Shown: one piece after another, positions 9,226 to 17,919 of the stretch
How the letters are laid out: each line of letters opens with the position of its first letter
How positions within the stretch are numbered: the first letter of the stretch is position 1
Origin: Acinetobacter johnsonii CIP 64.6
GTDB taxonomy: Bacteria; Pseudomonadota; Gammaproteobacteria; Pseudomonadales; Moraxellaceae
DNA length: 64,000 nucleotides
Reading direction: 5' to 3'
NCBI RefSeq assembly: GCF_000368045.1
Contig: NZ_KB849235.1
Coordinates: forward strand, 888,601 to 952,600
Program-made: the position numbers and the translations under genes
Notes under the pieces: generated by a model
Databases searched by the model: none
Seen by the model: the letters and a program-made list of their open reading frames with translations, nothing else
Told to the model about the DNA's origin: nothing

Positions 9226-10425
9226 TAACCTTTTCTTGAGTTTTGATTTTTTTCTGCGTTTTTCCTTTTCGTGTTTCTGCTTTATAGATTTAAATACATC
9301 TTTATTAGATTTAAGTTTTTTAGGGACTATCGCAGCCCACTCCAGAGATTTGTTCTTTTCTTTTAAAACATCTTTTAAAGTTTTAACAATTAACTCTGAT
9401 TTTAAAATTAAATTATCTTGGTCTATTGCACTCGGGCTAAAGCTAAATCCCTCTGGCATCTCTAAAATATTCGTTATGTAAAATTTTCCAACACGTCTAT
9501 AGCGCTCTAAAAAACTATCTAAATTCATACTACTAGAGGGGGTCATTAGATTTACACGAGAAATAGCCATAAAAAGCTTTTCTTCATTTTTTAGATATGT
9601 ACCATTTGATAATTCATTTAAATAACTTTCATTTGGTCCAATCATAACTTTATAATGTGCAAGGTTTTCCTTATCAACATCTGTCACAATTGATATTCTA
9701 AGTTTTTCAAAAATATCAATTTCCCCAATTCGATTACTAATCGCATTAAAAATCAGCTTCCCATAATCAGGATTCTCAAACCCAAATCCCAAAATTGGAA
9801 TATCATTTTCATCAAATGGATTATACGCAAAAGCTGTTCCTTTCCACTTGGCTTTATTCCACATTTCAATATCGATCAAACTTGATACAAAGAGGGTTCT
9901 ACGAGACTTTTCCTCTAATGGCTTCAAAGTCCCCTCTAGCTCACTTTGTCGCCCTAGCTCTGGTCTTATTTTTTCTGATTTACCAGATAATCTATTAATC
10001 AGTTTCTCTTTTTGCTTATGATTTGATATGTCGTAATATGTATAAGGTTTTAGAGGATCTAAAATATATTGCCTACCATCACTATCAAAAAAAATAGGAA
10101 TATATTTAGTATTATTATTTACATTTTCATATACATTCTGAATGATTTGGGTCGTTTCCCATTTTGCCCCTAAACCTTTAGTATTATCACTATAATCTTT
10201 ACTTCTAGCATAGTATGTAGGCGAAGCAACTACTAAAACATAATCAGACTCTGCTATTTGTTTAAGCATCCATTTAGCCCAACCTTGGGGTGGTGCTTCT
10301 TCATATTGATCGATTTCAGAATCAATTCCTAAAGAACGTAATTCATTTGAAAAACTTAAAACTTGATCACTAAGTGCTTCGCTTTCATGTGCATAACTTA
10401 TAAATACTTTAGGAATTTTAATCAT
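9217..10425 (-). CDS. SEFIR-domain protein, candidate defence effector
   Basis: The N-terminal 150 residues match the SEFIR branch of the TIR-like fold: KVFISYAHESEALSDQVL, the IDQYEEAPPQGWAKWM box, DYVLVVASPTYYAR, the GLGAKWETTQII box and KYIPIFF. In bacteria such domains occur in NAD-consuming antiphage proteins. The C-terminal 250 residues (for example GFGFENPDYGKLIFNAI, HYKVMIGPN) are a second region I cannot assign, ending in a very lysine-rich tail. The gene is more AT-rich than its gat neighbours, stands alone and has no clear ribosome site. A signalling or defence role is inferred from the domain only. Confidence 0.75.
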   Translation of the reverse strand: MIKIPKVFISYAHESEALSDQVLSFSNELRSLGIDSEIDQYEEAPPQGWAKWMLKQIAESDYVLVVASPTYYARSKDYSDNTKGLGAKWETTQIIQNVYENVNNNTKYIPIFFDSDGRQYILDPLKPYTYYDISNHKQKEKLINRLSGKSEKIRPELGRQSELEGTLKPLEEKSRRTLFVSSLIDIEMWNKAKWKGTAFAYNPFDENDIPILGFGFENPDYGKLIFNAISNRIGEIDIFEKLRISIVTDVDKENLAHYKVMIGPNESYLNELSNGTYLKNEEKLFMAISRVNLMTPSSSMNLDSFLERYRRVGKFYITNILEMPEGFSFSPSAIDQDNLILKSELIVKTLKDVLKEKNKSLEWAAIVPKKLKSNKDVFKSIKQKHEKEKRRKKSKLKKRLKK

Positions 10426-10673
10426 ATAGACTTAATAAAATAATTTAATTTTTTTGACTATATAAGATTATTATAAAAATTACACTTAAAAACTCAATTA
10501 CTAAAATTGTCATTTAGGATCTATCTCACTTAAAAATCAATCATAAGTGATGAGAAGTACTGCTTTAGAAGAAAGGGCTAAACCATACCCTCTAACTAAT
10601 TTTCCAAGATCCACTACACTAACCACATTCTATTTTTAAAAATTAACCACTTGCAAAAAATCAAAGGACAAAA

Positions 10674-11147
10674 ATGAAAATAACCATTCTCACACTTTCT
10701 ACCCTTGCCTTTCTCAGCACCACTACCTTTGCAGAAACCAAACCCAATGTTCCTACCAAAGAAGCTAGCCAAATTTTTAAAGCAGCAGGCTTTTCAACAA
10801 CAAAACATGGCTGGGAAGGTAGCTGCGACACAGGTGAAATCACCACATACAAAGACCTCAATGGTGACGGTCTAAAAGACGCAGTCATTTCAGACTACAG
10901 CACCATGTGCTATGGCAACACAGGTGTCGGTTACCACATCGTTACTCAGCAAAAAACTGGAACATGGAAACTCATTTTTGAAAACATGGGCATTCCTACT
11001 TTTCTAAAAACCAAAGGGAAGGACGGCTGGCCAGATATTGAAAATGGTGGCCCCGGATTTTGTTTTTCTGTTTACCGCTGGAATGGTGAAAAATATGATG
11101 TCAACCATTATGAATATAACGGTAAAGTCTGCTCATTAGACTATTAA
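10674..11147 (+). CDS. secreted protein of unknown function
   Basis: The 157-aa product begins with a clear signal peptide (MKITILTLSTLAFLSTTTFA, cleavage before ETKP), so it should be exported to the periplasm or beyond. The mature part has a DLNGDGLKDAVISD segment resembling calcium-binding FG-GAP/VCBS-type loops, plus several cysteines (SCDTGE, MCYGN, FCFSVY, KVCSLDY) that could form disulphides. A good AAGGA ribosome site precedes the ATG. I do not recognise the family; it appears monocistronic. Confidence 0.7.
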   Translation: MKITILTLSTLAFLSTTTFAETKPNVPTKEASQIFKAAGFSTTKHGWEGSCDTGEITTYKDLNGDGLKDAVISDYSTMCYGNTGVGYHIVTQQKTGTWKLIFENMGIPTFLKTKGKDGWPDIENGGPGFCFSVYRWNGEKYDVNHYEYNGKVCSLDY

Positions 11148-11224
11148 CACCTCAGCATAGTAAATTTCATATCAATGAATATATAAACTGATTGATTTAA
11201 CACGCTTTTACAGCCAGTTACAAT

Positions 11225-11247
11225 GCCTCAATTACTTGGGCTTTTTT
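11225..11247 (+). terminator. probable terminator of the secreted-protein gene
   Basis: GCCTCAA (11225-11231) pairs with TTGGGC (11236-11241) with one bulged base, followed by six T residues. The stem is short, so strength is uncertain. Confidence 0.45.
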
Positions 11248-11370
11248 ATAAAAAATGACTTCAGTTATACGACTAAAGAGCACTGAATGACTTAAAAATG
11301 ACATCTGAACTGTGCTAATTTAGATCAAAATTGAACATAAATACGCACAAACAATAAAGAGGGTTTAAAA

Positions 11371-11949
11371 ATGTCAAAACAAATTTTAATGCTCGTGGGT
11401 GACTATGCCGAAGACTATGAAACCATGGTGCCTTTTCAGTTTTTAACGGGTCTCGGTTATACCGTTCACGCGGTCTGCCCCGATAAAAATGAAGGTGAAA
11501 GCATCGCCACAGCCATTCATGACTTTGAAGGCGAACAAACCTATAGTGAAAAACGCGGTCATAACTTTGCCATCAATTACAACTTTGAAGCGGTACACAC
11601 TGCAGACTATGTCGGTTTAGTCATCCCCGGTGGTCGCGCGCCCGAATATTTACGCATGAATGAACGTATCCTTGAGATCGTACGTGAGTTTGATACTTCG
11701 AAAAAACCAATTGCAGCGGTTTGTCATGGTGCACAAATTCTTGCGGCAGCCGATGTACTCAAAGGCCGTACTTGTTCCGCTTACCCTGCGTGCGCAGCCG
11801 AGGTGAAACTAGCAGGTGGGACTTATGCGGACATTGAAGTGACAGAAGCTGTAACCGATGGACACTTGATCACAGCGCCGGCTTGGCCTGCACACCCTGC
11901 TTGGATGGCACAGTTTATTCAAGCTTTAGGAGCGACTGTGACGATTTAA
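11371..11949 (+). CDS. DJ-1/PfpI family protein (class I glutamine amidotransferase-like)
   Basis: This is a 192-aa DJ-1/PfpI-fold protein. The nucleophile elbow AAVCHGAQILAAADVLKGR carries the conserved Cys followed by His (about residues 114-115), and VGLVIPGGRAPEYLR holds the conserved glycine loop. The Glu near MLVGDYAEDYET fits the usual Glu-Cys pair. Members act as glyoxalase/deglycase-like enzymes, chaperones or proteases; the exact reaction here is not determined. The AGAGGG ribosome site supports the start. It is single, with a terminator after it. Confidence 0.85.
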   Translation: MSKQILMLVGDYAEDYETMVPFQFLTGLGYTVHAVCPDKNEGESIATAIHDFEGEQTYSEKRGHNFAINYNFEAVHTADYVGLVIPGGRAPEYLRMNERILEIVREFDTSKKPIAAVCHGAQILAAADVLKGRTCSAYPACAAEVKLAGGTYADIEVTEAVTDGHLITAPAWPAHPAWMAQFIQALGATVTI

Positions 11950-12011
11950 TTGTGTTGTTCCTCAACTGAATTTTTTATGGCATGGTTTATCATCTTTTTA
12001 GATTCAAAAAT

Positions 12012-12044
12012 AAAAAAGCTCCTGCGACTCAAGGAGCTTTTTTT
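12012..12044. terminator. bidirectional terminator
   Basis: AAAAAAGCTCCT (12012-12023) and AGGAGCTTTTTT (12032-12043) form a perfect stem with an 8-base loop, flanked by A-run and T-run. It serves the PfpI gene on the plus strand and the interrupted lipoprotein gene on the minus strand. Confidence 0.85.
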
Positions 12045-12066
12045 AATCGCTGTTCTTTTTAAAGTA

Positions 12067-12397
12067 CTACAAACCTTCGAGTTGGGCATCACATCCCGAC
12101 CATTCATTTACATAATTTAAAGATCTAAGTGGTTTTAGTTCAACCCTTTCACCAGTGGGCATGATTTCATTGATTGCCAAAGAACATTGCATTCCGCCAG
12201 CGTTATCCAATAACTCATAATTTTTATTTGTCGCAAACTTATAAACGGCATCAACACTACAACCACGCAACTCTACACCATTGTGGTAACTCTTATATGT
12301 ACTAATTGCTAAAAAGCGTTCAGCAGGTACTTTAAACTCAGCAAAATTAATTTCAGCTGGCGGAAAAGGCATGTCTAATAATTTTTGTTTGTACTTA
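12067..12397 (-). pseudogene. 3' part of a lipoprotein gene split by an IS5-family element
   Basis: This is the C-terminal 109 codons of a lipoprotein gene whose 5' part lies at 13255-13525. Removing the IS and one copy of the TA target duplication restores an uninterrupted frame reading SSQIKYKQKLLDMPF across the junction. The piece includes AERFLAISTYKSYHNG, a CSVDAVY segment and a QCSLAI segment, and ends in WSGCDAQLEGL. The ATG-initiated reading of this fragment begins inside IS sequence and is not a genuine gene. Family unknown. Confidence 0.85.
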
Positions 12398-13254
12398 GGG
12401 TCTGTTGACACTTACTGTTCATAATTAACCCTATAAAGGTAGCCATAAAAATATACAGGCTAAAGCAACAGAACTTTGATAATTTCTTTTGAGCTTGTCA
12501 TATCGAGTAGCTATTCCTCTAAATTGCTTTAATCTACAAAACATATTTTCAACTAAATGCCTCATTTTATATAAATACCAGTCCATATGGTCATTGTTAG
12601 ATTGGCTATTCGTTTTCTTTGGTATATTCGCTTTAGTCCCTGTTTTCCTGATCTGTTCACGCAGTGGTTCTGAATCATAGCCTTTATCTGCGCATACCAC
12701 TTTTGTCTCTTTTAAATCTAATGTTGATATTAAATCAGGTGCAACTTTAACATCATGTGTGGTTCCATCGGTAATTATGAAATCAATAGGATTGCCATGT
12801 GCATCAACAATCAAATGTATTTTTGAGGAGTTTCCTCCTACACTTTTAGAAATAGATTGATTCGCTATGCCAGCAGAATGTTGATGAGCACGTACATGAG
12901 AGCCATCAATAAAAATCCACTCCATATCGGGGCATGAGGCTAGCAATTTGAATAATCTAAGTAACTTACCGCTGCTTGAACAACGATTAAAACGTTTGAA
13001 AATAGAGTTTGAATGACCAAAACAAGAAGGAATATCTCGCCACGGACAGCCTGTTCTAATTCTATAGAGAATAGCTTCAATAAAATTGCGTAAAGTTGAG
13101 TTGTGGTGAATGGATAAATTACGCAGAATAGCTTTCAACTTTTGCCAGTGTTGATCTGTCAGCATGGTACGAGGCATAGCGAATAGTAAAATTGGGTTTG
13201 GCGATTTGATTTTACTACTTCGCTATTTTTTAAGCTAAAAGTGTCAACACACCC
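12398..13254 (-). mobile_element. IS5-family insertion sequence (IS427-like), complete
   Basis: An 857-bp element. The left end reads GGGTCTGTTGACACTT and the reverse complement of the right end reads GGGTGTGTTGACACTT, so the terminal repeats match at 15 of 16 bases. The flanks share a TA direct repeat, the target size expected for the IS427 group. It contains one intact transposase gene and splits a lipoprotein gene. Confidence 0.9.
12431..13177 (-). CDS. IS5-family transposase
   Basis: A 248-aa DDE transposase in one uninterrupted frame. The N-terminal DUF4096-like part (MLTDQHWQKLKAIL, YRIRTGCPWRDIP) is followed by the catalytic core with Asp in WIFIDGSHVRAH, Asp in VVCADKGYDSEPLR and Glu in RHLVENMFCRLKQFRGIATRYDK. 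Many IS427-group elements need a programmed frameshift between two reading frames, but here the product is encoded without one. The intact gene and exact ends suggest recent, possibly active, transposition. Confidence 0.93.
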   Translation of the reverse strand: MPRTMLTDQHWQKLKAILRNLSIHHNSTLRNFIEAILYRIRTGCPWRDIPSCFGHSNSIFKRFNRCSSSGKLLRLFKLLASCPDMEWIFIDGSHVRAHQHSAGIANQSISKSVGGNSSKIHLIVDAHGNPIDFIITDGTTHDVKVAPDLISTLDLKETKVVCADKGYDSEPLREQIRKTGTKANIPKKTNSQSNNDHMDWYLYKMRHLVENMFCRLKQFRGIATRYDKLKRNYQSSVALACIFLWLPL

Positions 13255-13525
13255 TAATCTGACTGCTTTGCATTCGTTCTTTAAATGATCCCATACTTTC
13301 GACTTCGGGTAACATTTGGAAGTTTGGCTGCATTGATGTCATGCATCCATTTGGGTATAAACGTACTCCAAAGTTATTTTTATTTTCAATCCGAAGCTTT
13401 GCTGTATGCTCAGCATTAGAGTCTTGATATAACTTAAGACCCAACATTTTTTTTGATTGATTCACCATTCCTGCGCTACAACCAGCTAATCCCAAGACTA
13501 AAAAGCCAATCACTATTTTTTTCAT
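13255..13525 (-). pseudogene. 5' part of a lipoprotein gene split by an IS5-family element
   Basis: The first 90 codons of a lipoprotein gene. The signal MKKIVIGFLVLGLAGC ends in a lipobox L-A-G-C with Cys16 as the lipidated residue. The reading frame continues only three codons into the IS before a stop. Joined to 12067-12397 the original product would be about 199 aa with an N-terminal lipid anchor. The family is not recognised. The break is clean and in frame, so precise IS excision would restore it. Confidence 0.85.
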
Positions 13526-13632
13526 CTACTTGTAAAAATCAATTAAAAATTTGCATCAAATACTAGCAAATATAATAGGTTGCACAACCTGTAATTCTTA
13601 TTTAAGAATGTTATTTTGATCTTCCGAATAAA

Positions 13633-13656
13633 AAAGCCTCTTTAGAGAGAGGCTTT
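13633..13656 (-). terminator. terminator of the 13688-14206 gene
   Basis: AAAGCCTCT (13633-13641) and AGAGGCTTT (13648-13656) form a perfect 9-bp stem. On the minus strand it is followed by a T-run, placing it after the stop codon of the secreted-protein gene at 13688. Confidence 0.82.
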
Positions 13657-13687
13657 ATATGATTCTTAGATTAGCATTTAAATACAA

Positions 13688-14206
13688 CTACCTCGTCACA
13701 CCCAACTTATTCCAAATCTCTGGGGTTAAAAAAGTCGTGACCAATTTATTCAAATCCACATAGCGCAGCACACCTTGCAACTGGCCCTTCACTTCAGGGT
13801 TCTTTAAAATTTCCTCACCCGTAATCTGTCCAAGTTCCTGAAAACTGTCTCCAACCGCTTGTAAGCCTTCAGCTTGAATCACCGCTTTGGTCTGCGCTGA
13901 ACATTGCTCCACCAAAATGCGTTGTAAAACCTGTGCTAAGTTTTTATCTAGCTGTGTACGCTGTGCATCGGTGACATTGCTATACACCTTCAGATCAGGA
14001 TGTGCAGCCAGTGCCGCAAACGTCCACTGCAACACGGTAGTTTTATCTGTTGCTGTCGTTGACTTCACCAAACAATTACTCAGTTGATCGACTGTGGTAC
14101 TGGCCGTGGCAACTTGGACTGAACCACACAAGGCTGCTGCCAAAAGAACATGACGAAAAATAACCGAAGACCGACCACGTAAAACGCTTAAAACAGGCTG
14201 TGACAT
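13688..14206 (-). CDS. exported protein of unknown function
   Basis: From the ATG at 14206 (GGAGT ribosome site upstream) the product has an arginine-containing N-terminus and a signal sequence, HVLLAAALCGSVQVATAS, with cleavage near ATAS-TTVD. A longer frame from 14245 lacks a better start. The mature part has two cysteines (SNCLVK, VEQCSAQ) and helical segments, ending in LTPEIWNKLGVTR. It is probably periplasmic. I do not recognise the family, although such proteins are common uncharacterised members of Acinetobacter genomes. Confidence 0.65.
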   Translation of the reverse strand: MSQPVLSVLRGRSSVIFRHVLLAAALCGSVQVATASTTVDQLSNCLVKSTTATDKTTVLQWTFAALAAHPDLKVYSNVTDAQRTQLDKNLAQVLQRILVEQCSAQTKAVIQAEGLQAVGDSFQELGQITGEEILKNPEVKGQLQGVLRYVDLNKLVTTFLTPEIWNKLGVTR

Positions 14207-14316
14207 AAACTCGACTCCAATCAACAATTGCATTCTTTGTATCACAAAGCCCGTCTATCAGCCTGTTATGGAACTGTAAAATTACCGTGTAGTTCAAGGA
14301 AAAAATAAAGCTCAAC

Positions 14317-15180
14317 TCAAGCAATTTCTCTATTTAGCTCAGTAGTTTCAAATGCAGTGAGCTGTGGGTGTATGGTCGGACAGCCATTCCAAAACCAATA
14401 AAAATAACCGTTGGGGTCAAGCAAAGTATGCATTTGAATCGTAGATTGACTACTTTCGCCCTTCCAACACGCTAAAGCCGCATTACGGTTATTATGTAAA
14501 TCGATAAATTCAGGAGCGACTTGCTTCGGCATTTCAGGAATATAAAGTGCGTCACCATGTTCTACCCACAAATCAGCCAAGTAAATTTTTTGGTTTTTTG
14601 GAAAATATCGTCCTGCTGAGATCACCAACGGCAATTGATTTGGATCGGTCGAAGCAAACACATGCGGAAAGTCATGATGCTCTAAGTCTGTGACGACAAA
14701 GGGGTATAAGGTTTTTGCGTCTAGATTGATTTGAGTTGGGTCATAAGGGAAAAAATGACCGGCCAACATGCCATATTGATATTTAATTTGAGACAACTTT
14801 TTCTGCGTGGCCTGCACCTCTATCGCCTGTCCAGCTTTCACCAAAGTCATACCAAATGCAGCAGCTGTTTCAGGCGTGGCTTTGAGTGGCATAAACTCAA
14901 AAAAGTTTCCTGCGAACGCTAATTGGGTCTGCTCTCCCCAATGGGTTTGGATCGTCGCTATTTCTTTGGGTACATCATAAACATGTCCCATACTCATATG
15001 GGCATTGGTCGATGATACTTGAATCAACTTAATAGCATCTGATACTTCGGCTAAATACTCGGGTGTTCCGCCATTGTTGTAAAAATAAGGCTGAGCCGAA
15101 ATATCAACGTCTATTTCTTGCACGGTCTGATCCAGCAAAGGCGCAGTAAAATAGGTGGCTGGTGTTTGGACATTACTCAT
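14317..15180 (-). CDS. conserved protein of unknown function
   Basis: A 287-aa protein without a signal peptide, preceded by AAAGGA, so probably cytoplasmic. It is rich in aromatic residues, with stretches such as PYFYNNGGTPEYLAEVSDAI, AHMSMGHVYDVP, HFFPYDPTQI and DPNGYFYWFWNGCPTIHP. No nucleotide-binding or catalytic signature is evident to me. It lies between two exported-protein genes on the same strand, but spacings of over 50 bases do not clearly make an operon. Function unassigned. Confidence 0.6.
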   Translation of the reverse strand: MSNVQTPATYFTAPLLDQTVQEIDVDISAQPYFYNNGGTPEYLAEVSDAIKLIQVSSTNAHMSMGHVYDVPKEIATIQTHWGEQTQLAFAGNFFEFMPLKATPETAAAFGMTLVKAGQAIEVQATQKKLSQIKYQYGMLAGHFFPYDPTQINLDAKTLYPFVVTDLEHHDFPHVFASTDPNQLPLVISAGRYFPKNQKIYLADLWVEHGDALYIPEMPKQVAPEFIDLHNNRNAALACWKGESSQSTIQMHTLLDPNGYFYWFWNGCPTIHPQLTAFETTELNREIA

Positions 15181-15239
15181 GATGTATTTCCTTTGGTTGA
15201 GGTGCTCACATGAAGTGCGGTCGCAAACAGCCGAAAATC

Positions 15240-16217
15240 TTACTTCATTTGCTTGAGCATATTTTTAGCAGCTGTGTGATTGTGGTTTTTGGCTAAGTTC
15301 TGCAAAACATATTTTGCCTGCCCTTTAGGGTTGGAAAAACGACTGCTATAACTTGGAATACCCGTTAAACAACGTGCAACTAATATGCCCGATTCGGTAT
15401 AGACATTTGAGGCATCCGACCCCGGCAAACGACCATAGTTATATGCGCGTTGTGCACTGTTACAAGCAGCGACTTGGTTGCGCCCACTGTTAATGTCACG
15501 GCGTGCAGACACATACAGTTTGGCCTGTTGCTGCTGTGGTGTTTCTACAGCTTTGACGACTTTAGGTGGTACTTCAACTTTGCTTTCTTTTTTAGGCTCA
15601 ACTTCTTTTTTGCTTTCTTCCTCTTTCTTCACTTCTGCCTTGGTGGCAGGTGCCTTCGTCACCGTTTTTTTGCTTGGCGTAATAGGGGTCATACTTCGTG
15701 GTGCTGACTCAGTCAGTACTTTGCTTTGTAGATTCACCACACGAGTATCATTTGAGTTAGGCAGTTTGCGTTCAGACAATGCCTCAATACTCACCAGCCA
15801 CTGTTCGCCATTATTGAGCTGGCAACGAAAAGTACCCGTGCCCTGTTTTAAACTGTTATAGGTACGAAGTAATTTTTTCGCCCACGGATCTTTCACTAAG
15901 CTGAAACTACTTTTTTGTGTCTGATTAAAGCGCCCACCATGTGCTTGGCAATACTGACTAAACATGCTGCGCGGATATAGCGCCTCGATATCTTTTTCAT
16001 TTTTTACGCCTACCGTGTGATAGACGTATTCTTTGCTGTTTTTATCGGTATCATTAATTTTTCGTTCTACGATTAGTTCTTGTGGTGATGCAATATTTGT
16101 AAAAGGTGCTTGTGCTATATTTCCCAGACTGGTACAGCCCTGCAACACACTCCCCAAAACCCCAAATACACATAAAATTTTATAATTCACTACGACTTTA
16201 CTCTTAAACACCCGCAT
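15240..16217 (-). CDS. lipoprotein with charged linker, function unknown
   Basis: The chosen start at 16217 gives MRVFKSKVVVNYKILCVFG followed by VLGSVLQGC, a lipobox-like end to the signal; the frame extends further upstream to 16292 but that would bury the signal. The N-terminal domain (residues about 30-175) includes YCQAHGGRFNQ. A long low-complexity linker rich in Lys, Glu, Pro and Val follows (KKEEESKKEVEPKKE), then a C-terminal domain from about 235 with three cysteines. The linker suggests a periplasm-spanning or peptidoglycan-crossing lipoprotein. Family unknown. Confidence 0.62.
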   Translation of the reverse strand: MRVFKSKVVVNYKILCVFGVLGSVLQGCTSLGNIAQAPFTNIASPQELIVERKINDTDKNSKEYVYHTVGVKNEKDIEALYPRSMFSQYCQAHGGRFNQTQKSSFSLVKDPWAKKLLRTYNSLKQGTGTFRCQLNNGEQWLVSIEALSERKLPNSNDTRVVNLQSKVLTESAPRSMTPITPSKKTVTKAPATKAEVKKEEESKKEVEPKKESKVEVPPKVVKAVETPQQQQAKLYVSARRDINSGRNQVAACNSAQRAYNYGRLPGSDASNVYTESGILVARCLTGIPSYSSRFSNPKGQAKYVLQNLAKNHNHTAAKNMLKQMK

Positions 16218-16397
16218 AAAAACATTAGCGGAAAGCACATAAAATAACAAACTTAAACAACTGTTTTTATTATTTATTTTAGCTTGACGCACACATCATT
16301 CTGCTTTGTTTTATGATAACCTCAACAACATTTCATAAATTTAGTTTGAACCATACAACAAAAGTTACAGACAAAATGATGCTTGAGCACATAAAAA

Positions 16398-16417
16398 ACC
16401 TGCCGTGAAAGGCAGGT
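16398..16417 (-). terminator. terminator of sbmA
   Basis: ACCTGCC (16398-16404) and GGCAGGT (16411-16417) form a GC-rich stem. On the minus strand it is followed by TTTTTTAT, directly after the sbmA stop codon. Confidence 0.85.
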
Positions 16418-16435
16418 GAGATACATCAAAAATAT

Positions 16436-17629
16436 TTAGTCATCCAAAGTCGATTCAAAAGCTTTTAGACGCTTATAAATCGAGAGCAGTTCAATAATGG
16501 TTTTCCATGACAAAATTAGATATTGAAATGACTCTCGTACTTTATCAAACACATTACCAATTTGGTTGATTAAACCTAGAGTCATTTTCCCTGCTGCAAT
16601 TGCGGGAAATAACACCACCAAACTGTATAAAATATCCAGTTGTCGATACCATGTCGCGACTAAGTTAAAATAAGCATAGTGAAAATAAAGTCTAAAATAA
16701 TTCTTTCTTACTCTGCTAAACAGTTCGACCAATGTTGCAGGTTGGGCACGGTCTGCATGGTCTTCCCCATACACCAACTCTTTACGGTAAGCCGCTTCAA
16801 CCTTCTGATTATTAAACTCTAAACCTGGTAGTTTACTTCCTACTACCATTAACAAGACCGTACCAAAAATAGCCCAAATAATAGAAGCCCAAACTAGGGA
16901 ATGCTTTACTTCACCCACAATAGGCAATTCAGGAACATGCTTTGAAAGCTCAAATAGAATTGGTAAGAAAGCCACCAACACCATCACAGCCTTGATCAAC
17001 TCAACGCCCAAATCTTCTAAAATAGTAGCAAAGCGCATAGTGTCTTCTTGCACACGTTGTGATGCCCCTTCTATATGACGTAATTTTTCCCAGTGTTGGG
17101 TGTAGTATTCATTCATCGCTGTACGCCACCGAAATACATAGTGGCTGGTGAAAAAGGCATTGATCACTGCAAAAGTGACCGCAACCATCGCAATATACAA
17201 GAAGGTTAAAGTACCCATATATAGGTCTTTAATGTTACCACCTTTACCAAGCATGCTTTGAATGAGATCCCAAAATGGTCCATACCATGCGTTGATGGCA
17301 ACACTGACCTGTACACCAAACCAGATGTTAAACAGAATAAATGCGGAGCCCCAAATCGACCATCTTTGCCATTTATTGTCTGAAACAAAACGCCAAAATA
17401 AGGCAAAGAGTGTTGTCGCTATAAAAAACCAGAGATAGAACCACAAAAAAGCTGGAGACCAAAAACGGCTTACCCCAATAGCTAATTCAGCCGTTGCATA
17501 TCCTTGCGGCCAACCTATGGCGCTTCCCCATGTATTTCCCCCTGTGTACCACAGTACGACATTGATCACCGACCAAAGTAATACTGAAATGAAGAACCAT
17601 CTAGGGTTTGGGAAAAATGACTTAAACAT
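16436..17629 (-). CDS. sbmA: SbmA/BacA-type peptide transporter
   Basis: SbmA/BacA proteins are inner-membrane, proton-driven importers of proline-rich antimicrobial peptides, bleomycin and microcins. The N-terminus MFKSFFPNPRWFFISVLLW closely follows E. coli SbmA, and the 397-aa length fits (about 406). Features include several membrane helices, VFRWRTAMNEYYTQHWEKLRHIEGASQRVQED and the conserved YVxRxx-like C-terminal region. There is no ABC ATPase domain, so it is the stand-alone type. AAAGGGA precedes the start; monocistronic with its own terminator. Confidence 0.9.
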   Translation of the reverse strand: MFKSFFPNPRWFFISVLLWSVINVVLWYTGGNTWGSAIGWPQGYATAELAIGVSRFWSPAFLWFYLWFFIATTLFALFWRFVSDNKWQRWSIWGSAFILFNIWFGVQVSVAINAWYGPFWDLIQSMLGKGGNIKDLYMGTLTFLYIAMVAVTFAVINAFFTSHYVFRWRTAMNEYYTQHWEKLRHIEGASQRVQEDTMRFATILEDLGVELIKAVMVLVAFLPILFELSKHVPELPIVGEVKHSLVWASIIWAIFGTVLLMVVGSKLPGLEFNNQKVEAAYRKELVYGEDHADRAQPATLVELFSRVRKNYFRLYFHYAYFNLVATWYRQLDILYSLVVLFPAIAAGKMTLGLINQIGNVFDKVRESFQYLILSWKTIIELLSIYKRLKAFESTLDD

Positions 17630-17919
17630 GAACGATATATATCCCTTTTATGTTTCAGGTATGCAATCCGTGCATACTAATCCTTATTTCTTAATTTAGT
17701 ACAATCGCATTACAGCAAGTTTGTACACTTTACTTATCCTTATTGGGTTATACGTTATTTGATTTGTATGTCCCTTCACAAGAGCTCAGGACATTATTTT
17801 CCGACTTGATCAGTCACATCACATTAAAAATTAATTATTTCAATAACTTATAAAAATAAGAACGGGCTTTCCCAGATTTAAAATAATATTTTATTGTTTA
17901 TAACTTTTGGGTTTCAAAC

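Noticed and set aside
9179..9481. Plus-strand 100-aa frame antisense to the SEFIR gene
   Set aside because: It is a Phe/Leu-rich shadow of the lysine-rich tail and crosses the gatB terminator.
12398..12411. ATG-initiated 114-aa gene at 12067-12411
   Set aside because: Its first five codons are IS terminal sequence; the rest is the 3' half of the interrupted lipoprotein gene.
15450..15861. Plus-strand frames opposite the lipoprotein linker
   Set aside because: Their low-complexity Phe/Leu/Ser content mirrors the Lys/Glu linker on the other strand; no ribosome site.
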